A stretch of DNA of 7,479 bases from Gammaproteobacteria bacterium. Lineage in GTDB: Bacteria > Pseudomonadota > Gammaproteobacteria > Pseudomonadales > Pseudomonadaceae. Shown here one piece after another: positions 1 through 6,500 of the stretch (positions within the stretch are counted from its first letter, which is position 1; each line of letters opens with the position of its first letter). The stretch is from the NCBI GenBank assembly GCA_012735335.1, contig JAAYHO010000507.1:1-7479 (forward strand), read 5' to 3'. The position numbers were made by a program, and so were the translations under genes. A model generated the notes under the pieces. It saw only the letters and a list, made by a program, of their open reading frames with translations. It ran no database searches and was not told the origin of the DNA.

Positions 1-1068
1 GGCATAGAGCACCCGGCTGCCGATTCGACCGAACTGCGGCGCACGGCAGGCGGTCATCGCCACCTGACCACCCCACAGATACTCGAAGTCCTCCCCGGCC
101 AGTTCGGGAAATACCCCAGCCATGCGTTGGCGCATGGTCGCCCGCAACCGATCCAGCCGGGCCGCACCGGCGGTAGCCCGACCGCCGAACAGCAGGCGCT
201 GGTCCGGGGTCAGCCGATAGTAGTCGATCAGATTGTTCATATCGCAGACCGCCGCCCGGGACGGGATGAACTGCCCGGCCAGCTCGCCCAGCGGCCGGGT
301 GGCACCTATATAACTGCCAAGCGGCATGAAACGCCGGTGCTGCCAGGGCAGCAGGCCGCCGCTGTAGGCATTGCCGCCGATGATCAGTTGATCGGCCCGC
401 ACCTGTCCCCCGGCAGTAGTGACGGTAACGCCGGTGGCATCCTGACTGATTGACGTTACCCGTGACTGGCCATGGATCAGCGCACCGGCCTGGGTCGCCG
501 CCCGGGCCAGACCCAGCGCGTATTTCAACGGATGCAGGCTGCCACCCCCGCTATCCAGCACCCCGGCCTGATAGTCGGCCCGCAGTAATTGACCCAGTTC
601 GGCCCGGTCATGGAAGCTCAACTGGTCATAACCCAGCCTTTCCAGCTGGCGCTGCCAGGCCCGCAGCTCCGGCACCTGGCGTGGCCGGTTAGCCACCAGC
701 AGGATGCCGGATGCCAGCTCGCAATCAATCGCATAACTGGCCGCCCGGGCATGGATCAGCTGCACCCCGGCAAGGGACAGCCGCCAGAGCCGCAGCGCAT
801 CGTCCTTGCCCAACTGTCGCTCCAGCAGTCCATGGTCACAGGCCAGCCCCGGATTGATCTGCCCGCCATTGCGCCCGGAACAGCCCCAACCCGGCTGCTC
901 GGCCTCCAGCAATATCACCCGACACCCGGCCTCAGCCAACTCCAGCGCAGCGGACAGGCCGGTGTAGCCGCCACCGATCACACAGACATCAGCCTGCTGC
1001 TGGCCATTCAGGGTGGGGTAGGCGGGGGTATCGGTACTGGCGCGGTACCAGGAGTGGGTCAGGGGCAT
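1..1068 (-). CDS. puuB: Gamma-glutamylputrescine oxidase-like FAD-dependent oxidoreductase, 3'-truncated
   Basis: I translated this open frame by hand: 356 codons from the ATG at 1068 down to the window edge, with no stop. The family oxidises the free amine of gamma-glutamyl-polyamines with oxygen, giving gamma-glutamyl-gamma-aminobutyraldehyde, ammonia and hydrogen peroxide in the cytoplasm. Visible features are the FAD-binding Rossmann motif GGGYTG (residues 32-37) and the acidic strand end at E55. After these come GWGCSGRNGGQ (60-70), SLHPLKYALGLARAA (177-191) and DYYRLTPDQRLLFGGR (282-297), all typical of the PuuB/OrdL/PauB group. The family is usually near 425-430 residues, so roughly 70 C-terminal residues lie outside the window. 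The start is fixed, because an in-frame TGA lies at 1084-1086 with no other start codon between. Only a poorly spaced GAGGG precedes it, so translation initiation looks weak. The gene follows spuI on the same strand, which fits one gamma-glutamylation pathway. The general family is secure; the exact polyamine substrate is inferred. Confidence 0.88.
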   Translation of the reverse strand, partial: MPLTHSWYRASTDTPAYPTLNGQQQADVCVIGGGYTGLSAALELAEAGCRVILLEAEQPGWGCSGRNGGQINPGLACDHGLLERQLGKDDALRLWRLSLAGVQLIHARAASYAIDCELASGILLVANRPRQVPELRAWQRQLERLGYDQLSFHDRAELGQLLRADYQAGVLDSGGGSLHPLKYALGLARAATQAGALIHGQSRVTSISQDATGVTVTTAGGQVRADQLIIGGNAYSGGLLPWQHRRFMPLGSYIGATRPLGELAGQFIPSRAAVCDMNNLIDYYRLTPDQRLLFGGRATAGAARLDRLRATMRQRMAGVFPELAGEDFEYLWGGQVAMTACRAPQFGRIGSRVLYA

Positions 1069-1072
1069 GGCG

Positions 1073-1085
1073 GAGGGTGACCCTC
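1073..1085. repeat. Perfect dyad at the oxidase translation start
   Basis: GAGGGT and ACCCTC form perfect 6-bp arms around a single central base, four bases upstream of the oxidase ATG on the minus strand. In the transcript the left arm would contain the only Shine-Dalgarno-like run (GAGGG) of that gene. Pairing could therefore hide the ribosome site, but a one-base loop cannot close as drawn, so the outer pairs would have to open around a larger loop. It could also be a protein-binding dyad or chance. Confidence 0.35.
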
Positions 1086-1098
1086 AAGGGCAGTTGGT

Positions 1099-1157
1099 GT
1101 CGAGCAGGTGCTCGATACTCCCAGGGAACCTTCTCGACGTAGCGCGGGGGTGCTACG
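1099..1157 (-). other. Two inverted repeats in the spuI-oxidase spacer
   Basis: Within the 97-bp gap between spuI and the oxidase gene are two further inverted repeats. Arms CGAGCA (1101-1106) and TGCTCG (1109-1114) extend by a T-A pair on the outside. Arms CGTAGC (1138-1143) and GCTACG (1152-1157) enclose an 8-base loop. Neither is followed by a clear T-run on the minus strand, so they are not convincing intrinsic terminators. They may instead stabilise or separate the spuI message from the oxidase message. No promoter is evident in this spacer. Confidence 0.4.
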
Positions 1158-1165
1158 CCCCGAGG

Positions 1166-2602
1166 TCATACCGTATGCAGATACCACATGTACTCCAGAT
1201 CGGAGATGGTGCGCTCGAACTCCTCCAGCTCGTTTTCCTTGCACAGCACGAAGACGTCCAGGTACTCCTCGCCGATGTAGTCCTTCATCACCTCGGAGGC
1301 TTCCAGCTCGCGCAGGGCGTCGCGCAGGTTGGTGGGCAGGGACGGTTCGTGCTGTTCGTAGGCGTTGCCTTCGGTCATCTCCGGCGGCTCGATGCGGTTG
1401 CTGATGCCGTAGTGGATGGCTGACAGCAGCGCCGCCATCAGCAGATAGGGGTTGGCGTCGGCGCCGCCGAGGCGGTGTTCGATACGCATGTTTTCCGGAT
1501 CGCCGCCGGGAATACGCACCGCTACCGTGCGGTTATCAATGCCCCAGGTCGGCGAACAGGGTACATAGAAATTGGGGCTGAAACGGCGGTAGGAGTTGAC
1601 GTTGGGGCACAGGAAGGCCATGTACTGCGGCAGCGTCTCCAGCAGCCCGCCAATGGCCCAGCGCAGGTTGTCCGACAGCTTGCCGTCGGCATCCGGTGAG
1701 AAGGTATTTACCCCGTCCTTCTCCAGGCTGATATGCACGTGCATGCCGTTACCGGCCTGATCATGGTAGGGCTTGGCCATGAAGGTGGTGTCCATTTCAT
1801 GGTCGTAGGCCACGCTCTTGATCACCCGCTTGAGCAGCACGCTGTAGTCACAGGCCTTGACCGGATCATCCACGTGGTGAAGGTTGACCTCGAACTGGCC
1901 GGGGGCCGATTCGGCGACGATGGCGTCAGCGGGGATGCCCTGCTCGTGGGCAGCTTCGATGACGTCCTCGAGAAATTCGGCGTATTCGTCCAGGTCATCC
2001 ATGGAGTAGACCTGAACCGAGTTGGGGCGCTTGCCGGAGATCGGCGAACGCGGCGGCTGAGGCCGTCCGGTGATGTTCTCCTGGTCGATCAGGAAAAACT
2101 CCAGCTCGAAGGCGGAAACCGGCTTGAGGCCCAGCTCGCTGAAACGCTCCATGACCCGCTGCAGCACATAACGCGGGTCGGCAAAGAACGGCGTCTGCCG
2201 GTCCAGCTCGTACATGGTCATCAGCAGTTGACCAGTGGGGCGCTTCTGCCAGGGCTCCAGGCACAGAGTGCCGGGGATCGGCAGGCAGATGCGGTCGGCA
2301 TCGCCGATCTCCATGCCCAGCCCGGTTTCCTCCACGGTGGTGCCCTGGATATTCAGGGCAAAGACCGAGGCCGGCAGGGCAATGCCCCGCTCGAAGGCCC
2401 GGGTCAGGGCTGATCGGTCTATGCGCTTGCCGCGAACGATACCGTTCATGTCGGCAATCAGCAGGTCGATGAACTGTACATCGGGATAGGCCGCGAGAAA
2501 ACGCTCGGGTTCCTGCAGGGAATCGGGAGCAACGGCGGCGTCAATGGTCATGACCTTGGCGGGCTCGCTACCGACGCCCGGGACATCGGCTGGGGAGTGC
2601 AT
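1166..2602 (-). CDS. spuI: Gamma-glutamylpolyamine synthetase, glutamine synthetase family (SpuI)
   Basis: This cytoplasmic ATP-dependent ligase joins the gamma-carboxyl of glutamate to an amine of putrescine or a related polyamine, the entry step of the gamma-glutamylation route. The 478-residue protein has the glutamine-synthetase beta-grasp region (about 40-130: DLLIADMNGIVRGKR, EIGDADRICLPIP), then the catalytic domain. Metal and substrate residues visible are E166/E168 (ELEFF), E231 and E238 (AESAPGQFEVN), H288/H290 (GNGMHVH), the NSYRR run (336-340), R358 and R363 (NRTVAVR) and E375/R377 (RIEHRLGGADANPY). I chose the ATG at 2602 over the upstream one at 2635, because AAGGTGA lies 5 bases before it and homologues begin near there. 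The gene diverges from spuA, and the oxidase follows it 97 bp downstream. Name and orientation match spuI of P. aeruginosa (pauA family) as I remember it. The exact amine preference cannot be read from sequence. Confidence 0.93.
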   Translation of the reverse strand: MHSPADVPGVGSEPAKVMTIDAAVAPDSLQEPERFLAAYPDVQFIDLLIADMNGIVRGKRIDRSALTRAFERGIALPASVFALNIQGTTVEETGLGMEIGDADRICLPIPGTLCLEPWQKRPTGQLLMTMYELDRQTPFFADPRYVLQRVMERFSELGLKPVSAFELEFFLIDQENITGRPQPPRSPISGKRPNSVQVYSMDDLDEYAEFLEDVIEAAHEQGIPADAIVAESAPGQFEVNLHHVDDPVKACDYSVLLKRVIKSVAYDHEMDTTFMAKPYHDQAGNGMHVHISLEKDGVNTFSPDADGKLSDNLRWAIGGLLETLPQYMAFLCPNVNSYRRFSPNFYVPCSPTWGIDNRTVAVRIPGGDPENMRIEHRLGGADANPYLLMAALLSAIHYGISNRIEPPEMTEGNAYEQHEPSLPTNLRDALRELEASEVMKDYIGEEYLDVFVLCKENELEEFERTISDLEYMWYLHTV

Positions 2603-2607
2603 GTTCG

Positions 2608-2614
2608 TCACCTT
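2608..2614 (-). promoter_or_regulatory. Ribosome binding site that decides the spuI start
   Basis: On the minus strand AAGGTGA sits 5 bases before the ATG at 2602. The alternative ATG at 2635 has no comparable purine-rich site and would add 11 residues encoded by the AT-rich promoter region. Confidence 0.75.
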
Positions 2615-2625
2615 GTTATTTGTAA

Positions 2626-2631
2626 AATATA
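2626..2631 (-). promoter_or_regulatory. Candidate -10 element of spuI
   Basis: The minus strand reads TATATT here, inside an AT-rich stretch (about 2615-2635) that stands out from the GC-rich surroundings. No TTGACA-like -35 hexamer lies 16-18 bases upstream; the hexamers there are CAATCG, TCAATC and CTCAAT. That place is occupied by the 18-bp palindrome at 2641-2658. A poor -35 overlapped by an operator suggests regulator-dependent transcription. The promoter itself is only inferred. Confidence 0.4.
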
Positions 2632-2640
2632 TCAACCATC

Positions 2641-2658
2641 ACTCTCACGATTGAGAGT
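2641..2658. promoter_or_regulatory. Perfect 18-bp palindrome, putative operator
   Basis: ACTCTCA and TGAGAGT are perfect 7-bp complementary arms separated by the 4 bases CGAT. The site lies in the divergent spuI-spuA region, 39-56 bp upstream of the spuI ATG, covering the -35 area of the likely spuI promoter. The size and symmetry fit a binding site for a dimeric helix-turn-helix regulator. It is about 200 bp from spuA, so control of that side would need distance. No regulator gene is in the window, and I do not recognise the site as a known consensus. Confidence 0.6.
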
Positions 2659-2690
2659 AAATCCCGAAAGGCCCCAGCGAGTCAATAGAG

Positions 2691-2756
2691 CCCGGCAGCG
2701 CACCAGAACAGTGCCATTCAGGGCCATGCAGACCGGTTGTGGAAAAGCCTGCCGGG
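2691..2756. repeat. Widely spaced 8-bp inverted repeat in the divergent region
   Basis: CCCGGCAG (2691-2698) is exactly complementary to CTGCCGGG (2749-2756), with 50 bases between. If transcribed, the arms could close a large stem. If not, they may be two half-sites or chance in GC-rich DNA. No open reading frame or recognised RNA family explains this stretch. Confidence 0.25.
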
Positions 2757-2757
2757 T

Positions 2758-2780
2758 TTCACCGCACGGCGGTTGGTGAA
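2758..2780. promoter_or_regulatory. Nested dyad upstream of spuA, possible operator
   Basis: TTCACC (2758-2763) and GGTGAA (2775-2780) are complementary arms 11 bases apart. Inside them ACCGC (2761-2765) and GCGGT (2769-2773) form a second perfect dyad offset by a few bases. The element ends 71 bp before the spuA ATG and overlaps the candidate -35 of the spuA promoter, where a repressor would be effective. It differs in sequence from the palindrome near spuI. Confidence 0.35.
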
Positions 2781-2802
2781 GGGGAATCTTTACTGCTATT
2801 GT
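2773..2802 (+). promoter_or_regulatory. Candidate promoter of the spuABC operon
   Basis: TTGGTG (2773-2778) and TATTGT (2797-2802) are separated by 18 bp, which gives a start near 2809 and a leader of about 43 bases. Both hexamers are imperfect. A GG-N10-GC pair (2783-2784 and 2795-2796, ending CTGCT) also fits a sigma-54 -24/-12 spacing, but its -24 element is poor. Either is tentative. Confidence 0.3.
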
Positions 2803-2851
2803 ATGAAAAAACGAACAAGACCCATGCAGCCCTGACTGTGCAGACAACACC

Positions 2852-3622
2852 ATGTCCGACACCCGCCAGCCGTTGATCGGCATCTCCTGCTGTACCACCA
2901 GCGTCGGCCCGCATCCCTTCCATATGGCCGGTGAAAAATACATTCTGGCTGCTCTGCAGGGTGCCGGTGGCCTGCCGCTGCTGATTCCCGCACTGGGTGC
3001 TCACCTGTCCAGCGACGCGCTGCTCGAGCAACTGGACGGCCTCCTGCTCACCGGTTCACCCTCCAATGTCGAACCCCACCACTACAGTGGCCCGGCCAGC
3101 GCGCCGGGTACCGAACACGATCCCGGACGCGATGCCATCACCCTGCCGCTGATCCGTGGCGCAGTCGAGCGGGGCATTCCGCTGCTGGGCATCTGTCGTG
3201 GTTTTCAGGAAATGAACGTGGCCTTCGGTGGCAGCCTGCACCAGCGCCTGCATGAAGTGGGTGGTTTTATTGAACACCGGGAGGACACCAGCCAGCCGCT
3301 GGAGGTGCAGTACGGCCCGGCCCACGAGGTACGCATCGAACCCGGGGGGCTGCTCGACCGCGCCACCGGCTGCAGCTCGGCACAGGTCAACTCCCTGCAT
3401 ACCCAGGGTGTCGATCGTCTGGCCCCCGGACTGCAGCCTGAAGCCGTGGCGCCCGACGGACTCATAGAGGCGTTTTCCGTCAGTTCGGCAAGCACCTTCG
3501 CCCTCGGTGTGCAGTGGCACCCGGAGTGGAAGGTAATGGAAAACCCCTTCTATCTGCGTATATTCAAGGCGTTTGGTGACGCCTGTCGGGTGCGAGCCGC
3601 CCGACCCAAGAGGACTGTATGA
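2852..3622 (+). CDS. spuA: Gamma-glutamyl-GABA hydrolase, class I glutamine amidotransferase-like (SpuA)
   Basis: The 256-residue cytoplasmic hydrolase belongs to the PuuD/SpuA family (peptidase C26 type) and splits gamma-glutamyl-GABA into glutamate and GABA, the last step of the gamma-glutamylation route. The nucleophile is C115 in LLGICRGFQEMN; H223 and E225 in VQWHPEW complete the triad. GGSLHQ (126-131) and VNSLHTQGVDRL (179-190) are further family landmarks, and the N-terminal PLIGISCC and HMAGEKYI match the usual start of the family. No good Shine-Dalgarno sequence precedes the ATG (GCAGACAACACC), which is odd for the first gene of an operon. The stop overlaps the spuB start as ATGA, so the two are translationally coupled. 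The length is that of the family, and nothing looks damaged. Confidence 0.94.
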   Translation: MSDTRQPLIGISCCTTSVGPHPFHMAGEKYILAALQGAGGLPLLIPALGAHLSSDALLEQLDGLLLTGSPSNVEPHHYSGPASAPGTEHDPGRDAITLPLIRGAVERGIPLLGICRGFQEMNVAFGGSLHQRLHEVGGFIEHREDTSQPLEVQYGPAHEVRIEPGGLLDRATGCSSAQVNSLHTQGVDRLAPGLQPEAVAPDGLIEAFSVSSASTFALGVQWHPEWKVMENPFYLRIFKAFGDACRVRAARPKRTV

Positions 3623-4965
3623 ACAAGATTGAAGCCTTTCTCAAGGAACACAGAATCACCGAAGTCGAGTGCATGGTCAGCGACCTCACCGGCATCGCCC
3701 GGGGCAAGATTGCCCCCACGGTAAAGTTCATGTCGGAAAAAGGCATGCGCCTGCCCGAGAGCATCCTGTTGCAATCGGTGACCGGCGACTATGTCGAAGA
3801 CGATATCTATTACGACCTGCTGGATCCGGCGGACATCGACATGATCTGCAGGCCGGATGACGAAGGCATCTACCTGGTGCCCTGGGCCATCGAGCCCACC
3901 GCTCAGATCATCCACGACTGCTACGATCGGGAGGGCAACCCCATCGAGATGTCGCCGCGCAACCTGTTGAAGAAGGTGCTGCGCCTGTATGAGGAAAAGG
4001 GCTGGAAGCCAATGGTGGCGCCGGAGATGGAGTTCTACCTGACCAAGCGCAACGACGACCCGGACCTGCCGCTGCAGGCACCGGTCGGTCGCTCCGGACG
4101 TCAGGAAACCGGACGCCAGTCGTTCTCCATCGACGCGGCCAACGAATTCGACCCGCTGTTCGAGGACATGTACGACTGGAGCGAGGCCCAGGGGCTGGAT
4201 CTGGACACCCTGATCCACGAGGAAGGCACCGCGCAGATGGAAATCAACTTCCGTCACGGCGACCCGCTGCACCTGGCCGACCAGGTACTGGTGTTCAAGC
4301 GCACCATGCGTGAAGCGGCGCTCAAACATGATGTGGCCGCCACCTTCATGGCCAAGCCGATCACCAACGAGCCCGGCAGCGCCATGCATCTGCACCAGAG
4401 CATCATCGACATCAAGACCGGCAAGAACATCTTCGTCAACGATGACGGCACCATGAGCACGCTGTTTTTGCATCATATCGGCGGGATGCAGCGTTACCTG
4501 CCCGAGGTGCTGCCGCTGTTTGCCCCCAACGTCAACTCGTTCCGCCGCTTCCTGCCGGACACCTCGGCGCCGGTCAACGTCGAATGGGGTATCGAAAACC
4601 GCACCGCCGGCCTGCGCGTGCCCTACTCCACACCGGAAAACATGCGTCTGGAAAACCGCCTGCCCGGCGCCGACGCCAACCCCTATATCGCCATCGCCGG
4701 CAGCCTGCTGTGCGGCTATCTGGGCATGATCAACAAGATCGAGCCCACCGCACCGGTTGAGGGGCGGGCCTACGAGCGGCGTAACCTGCGCCTGCCCTTC
4801 TCGCTGGAGTCGGCGCTGGAGCGCATGGAGCAGTGCACCGATGTGCAGGAGCTGCTGGGCGAGAAGTTCTGCCGGGGCTATATCGCAGTGAAGCGGGTGG
4901 AAAACGAGAACTACAAGCGGGTTATCAGCTCCTGGGAGCGAGAGTTCCTGTTGCTCAGCGTATAG
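3619..4965 (+). CDS. spuB: Gamma-glutamylpolyamine synthetase, glutamine synthetase family (SpuB)
   Basis: A second glutamine-synthetase-type ligase, 448 residues, predicted to make gamma-glutamylputrescine or another gamma-glutamyl-polyamine with ATP. It is clearly diverged from SpuI across the window. Its beta-grasp portion (VSDLTGIARGK, 20-30; ADIDMICRPD, 71-80) is followed by catalytic residues E136/E138 (EMEFYL), E201/E202 and E208 (HEEGTAQMEINF), H257/H259 (GSAMHLHQ), the NSFRR run (306-310), R328 and R333 (NRTAGLR), and E345/R347 (RLENRLPGADANPY). AAGAGGA lies 4 bases before the ATG, inside the end of spuA, and the ATGA overlap indicates coupling. SpuC follows after 32 bp. All catalytic positions I can recognise are intact, so this is probably an active enzyme rather than a regulatory relic. 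Which polyamine it prefers relative to SpuI is not visible. Confidence 0.93.
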   Translation: MNKIEAFLKEHRITEVECMVSDLTGIARGKIAPTVKFMSEKGMRLPESILLQSVTGDYVEDDIYYDLLDPADIDMICRPDDEGIYLVPWAIEPTAQIIHDCYDREGNPIEMSPRNLLKKVLRLYEEKGWKPMVAPEMEFYLTKRNDDPDLPLQAPVGRSGRQETGRQSFSIDAANEFDPLFEDMYDWSEAQGLDLDTLIHEEGTAQMEINFRHGDPLHLADQVLVFKRTMREAALKHDVAATFMAKPITNEPGSAMHLHQSIIDIKTGKNIFVNDDGTMSTLFLHHIGGMQRYLPEVLPLFAPNVNSFRRFLPDTSAPVNVEWGIENRTAGLRVPYSTPENMRLENRLPGADANPYIAIAGSLLCGYLGMINKIEPTAPVEGRAYERRNLRLPFSLESALERMEQCTDVQELLGEKFCRGYIAVKRVENENYKRVISSWEREFLLLSV

Positions 4966-4997
4966 AAAAGTAACGGCGGATCAGAGGAGTACCGGGC

Positions 4998-6365
4998 ATG
5001 TCCGAAGCGAAACTCACGACGGCGCAACTGCAGGCACTGGACGCCGCACATCATTTGCACCCCTTCACCGATCACAAGGAACTGGGCGGGCGCGGTACGC
5101 GCATTATCGAACGCGCCTCGGGGGTCTACCTGTGGGACAGCGAGGGCAACAAGCTGCTGGACGGCATGGCCGGGCTGTGGTGCGTGAATATCGGTTACGG
5201 GCGACGCGAACTGGCCGACGCCGCCCACCGGCAGATGCTCGAGCTGCCCTATTACAACAGCTTCTTCCAGTGCACCCACCCGCCGGCGGTGGAGCTGGCC
5301 AGTGCCATTGCCGAACAGGCCCCGGCACACATGCAGCATGTGTTCTTCACCGGCTCCGGCTCCGAAGCCAACGACACCGTGCTGCGCATGGTCCGCCGTT
5401 ACTGGGACCTGCAGGGCCAGCCTGCACGCAAGACGGTCATCGGTCGCATCAATGGTTACCACGGCTCCACTGTCGCCGGGGCCAGTCTGGGTGGTATGGG
5501 CGTGATGCACGAGCAGGGTGACCTGCCGATCCCCGGCATAGAACACATTGCCCAGCCTTACTGGTACGGCGAGGGTGGCGATATGGCCGAGGACGAATTC
5601 GGTCTGTGGGCCGCGCGCCAGCTGGAAGAAAAGATCCTGCAGCTGGGCGCGGACAAGGTCGCGGCCTTCATTGCCGAACCAATCCAGGGTGCCGGCGGCG
5701 TGATAGTGCCACCGGCAACCTATTGGCCGGAGATCCAGCGCATCGTCGACCAGTACGGCATTCTGCTGATAGTGGATGAAGTGATCTGCGGCTTTGGCCG
5801 CACCGGCGAGTGGTTCGGCAGTCAGTACTACAACATCCGTCCGGATCTGATGCCGATCGCCAAGGGCATGACCTCCGGCTACCTGCCCATGGGCGGGGTG
5901 ATTGTCGGTGACCGGGTGGCCCGGGCGCTGATCGATGATGGCGGTGAGTTCTTCCACGGCTATACCTACTCCGGCCACCCGGTGGCCGCTGCCGTGGCGC
6001 TGGAGAACCTGCGCATCCTGCGTGATGAAGGCATCGTCGATTACGCTCGCGATCAGGCCGCCCCCTATCTGCAGCAGAAGATCGCCCAGCTCGGCGAGCA
6101 CCCGCTGGTGGGCCAGGCCCGCGGCGTCGGCATGCTCGGCGCGCTGGAACTGGTAAAGAACAAGGCCACCCGCGAACGCTTCCCCGGCAAGGGCGCCGCC
6201 GGTACTCTGTGCCGCGATCTGTGTGTCGAAAATGGTCTGGTCATGCGCGCTGTCGGCGATAGCATGATACTGTCGCCGCCGCTGGTGATTCAGCCACAGG
6301 AGATCGACGAGCTGTTCGACAAGGCCTGGCGCACCCTGAACAGGGCTGCCGAGCTGCTGGGTTAA
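4998..6365 (+). CDS. spuC: Putrescine (polyamine):pyruvate aminotransferase, class III PLP-dependent (SpuC)
   Basis: This 455-residue cytoplasmic aminotransferase moves an amino group from putrescine, and often cadaverine, to pyruvate. The products are 4-aminobutyraldehyde and alanine, a route parallel to gamma-glutamylation. Class III landmarks are present in order: GSGSEAND (119-126, phosphate binding), GYHGST (153-158), the cofactor aspartate D260 in IVDEVICGFGRTG, the Schiff-base lysine K289 in IAKGMTSGYLPMG, and GYTYSGHP (321-328), which contributes to the phosphate site across the dimer. Length is that of known SpuC proteins. AGAGGAG (4983-4989) lies 8 bases upstream of the ATG, a good ribosome site. 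The gene follows spuB closely and probably shares its transcript. It could be called omega-amino-acid:pyruvate transaminase by general pipelines; the spu context favours the polyamine role. Confidence 0.94.
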   Translation: MSEAKLTTAQLQALDAAHHLHPFTDHKELGGRGTRIIERASGVYLWDSEGNKLLDGMAGLWCVNIGYGRRELADAAHRQMLELPYYNSFFQCTHPPAVELASAIAEQAPAHMQHVFFTGSGSEANDTVLRMVRRYWDLQGQPARKTVIGRINGYHGSTVAGASLGGMGVMHEQGDLPIPGIEHIAQPYWYGEGGDMAEDEFGLWAARQLEEKILQLGADKVAAFIAEPIQGAGGVIVPPATYWPEIQRIVDQYGILLIVDEVICGFGRTGEWFGSQYYNIRPDLMPIAKGMTSGYLPMGGVIVGDRVARALIDDGGEFFHGYTYSGHPVAAAVALENLRILRDEGIVDYARDQAAPYLQQKIAQLGEHPLVGQARGVGMLGALELVKNKATRERFPGKGAAGTLCRDLCVENGLVMRAVGDSMILSPPLVIQPQEIDELFDKAWRTLNRAAELLG

Positions 6366-6373
6366 CAGACCTC

Positions 6374-6405
6374 GCGGGGCTCTCTATCCGAGCGAACCCC
6401 GCTCG
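6374..6405 (+). terminator. Overlapping stem-loops after spuC, possible weak terminator or attenuator
   Basis: Beginning 9 bases after the spuC stop, GCGGGG (6374-6379) can pair with CCCCGC (6397-6402). Alternatively CGAGCG (6389-6394) can pair with CGCTCG (6400-6405) around a 5-base loop. The two stems share 6400-6402, so they exclude each other. What follows (CTTACACTAG) is not a T-run, so this is not a classical intrinsic terminator. Confidence 0.4.
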
Positions 6406-6463
6406 CTTACACTAGGCTCTGTCGAGCGGCCATGCCACATGGAGTGTTCGCAGCAAAGTAGAC

Positions 6464-6487
6464 CCGGAGTCTCTCCGGATGTTGTTT
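6464..6487 (+). terminator. Stem-loop with T-rich tail, possible weak terminator
   Basis: CCGGAG (6464-6469) and CTCCGG (6473-6478) are perfect arms around 3 bases, followed by ATGTTGTTT. The tail is interrupted and the stem is only 6 bp, so termination would be partial at best. Confidence 0.35.
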
Positions 6488-6500
6488 GATCAACCGATAA

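Noticed and set aside
127..1080. Plus-strand open frames (108, 80 and 163 residues) at the left edge
   Set aside because: They are proline- and glutamine-rich shadows of the minus-strand oxidase, whose FAD motif and family blocks read through the whole stretch.
1733..2413. 226-residue open frame on the plus strand opposite spuI
   Set aside because: It lies opposite the conserved catalytic core of spuI; no family features of its own.
2603..2635. Eleven-residue N-terminal extension of SpuI from the ATG at 2635
   Set aside because: It has no ribosome site and would be encoded by the AT-rich promoter-like stretch. The ATG at 2602 has AAGGTGA at the right distance.
2783..2796. Sigma-54 promoter before spuA (GG-N10-GC)
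   Set aside because: Only the spacing and the -12 part fit; the -24 side reads GGGGAA instead of TGGCAC, so it is kept only as a weak alternative in the promoter entry.
2632..2943. Minus-strand frames of 65-103 residues in the divergent intergenic region
   Set aside because: They overlap the start of spuA, lack ribosome sites, and resemble no known small protein. The region is better explained as regulatory.
3550..4476. 308-residue open frame on the minus strand opposite spuB
   Set aside because: It is a composition shadow of spuB, rich in H, V, L and Q in a low-complexity manner, with no ribosome site or family motif seen.
4911..6101. 396-residue open frame on the minus strand opposite spuC
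   Set aside because: It lies over a gene whose catalytic motifs are all intact on the plus strand. Long antisense frames are common in GC-rich Pseudomonas DNA, and this one shows no recognisable domain.
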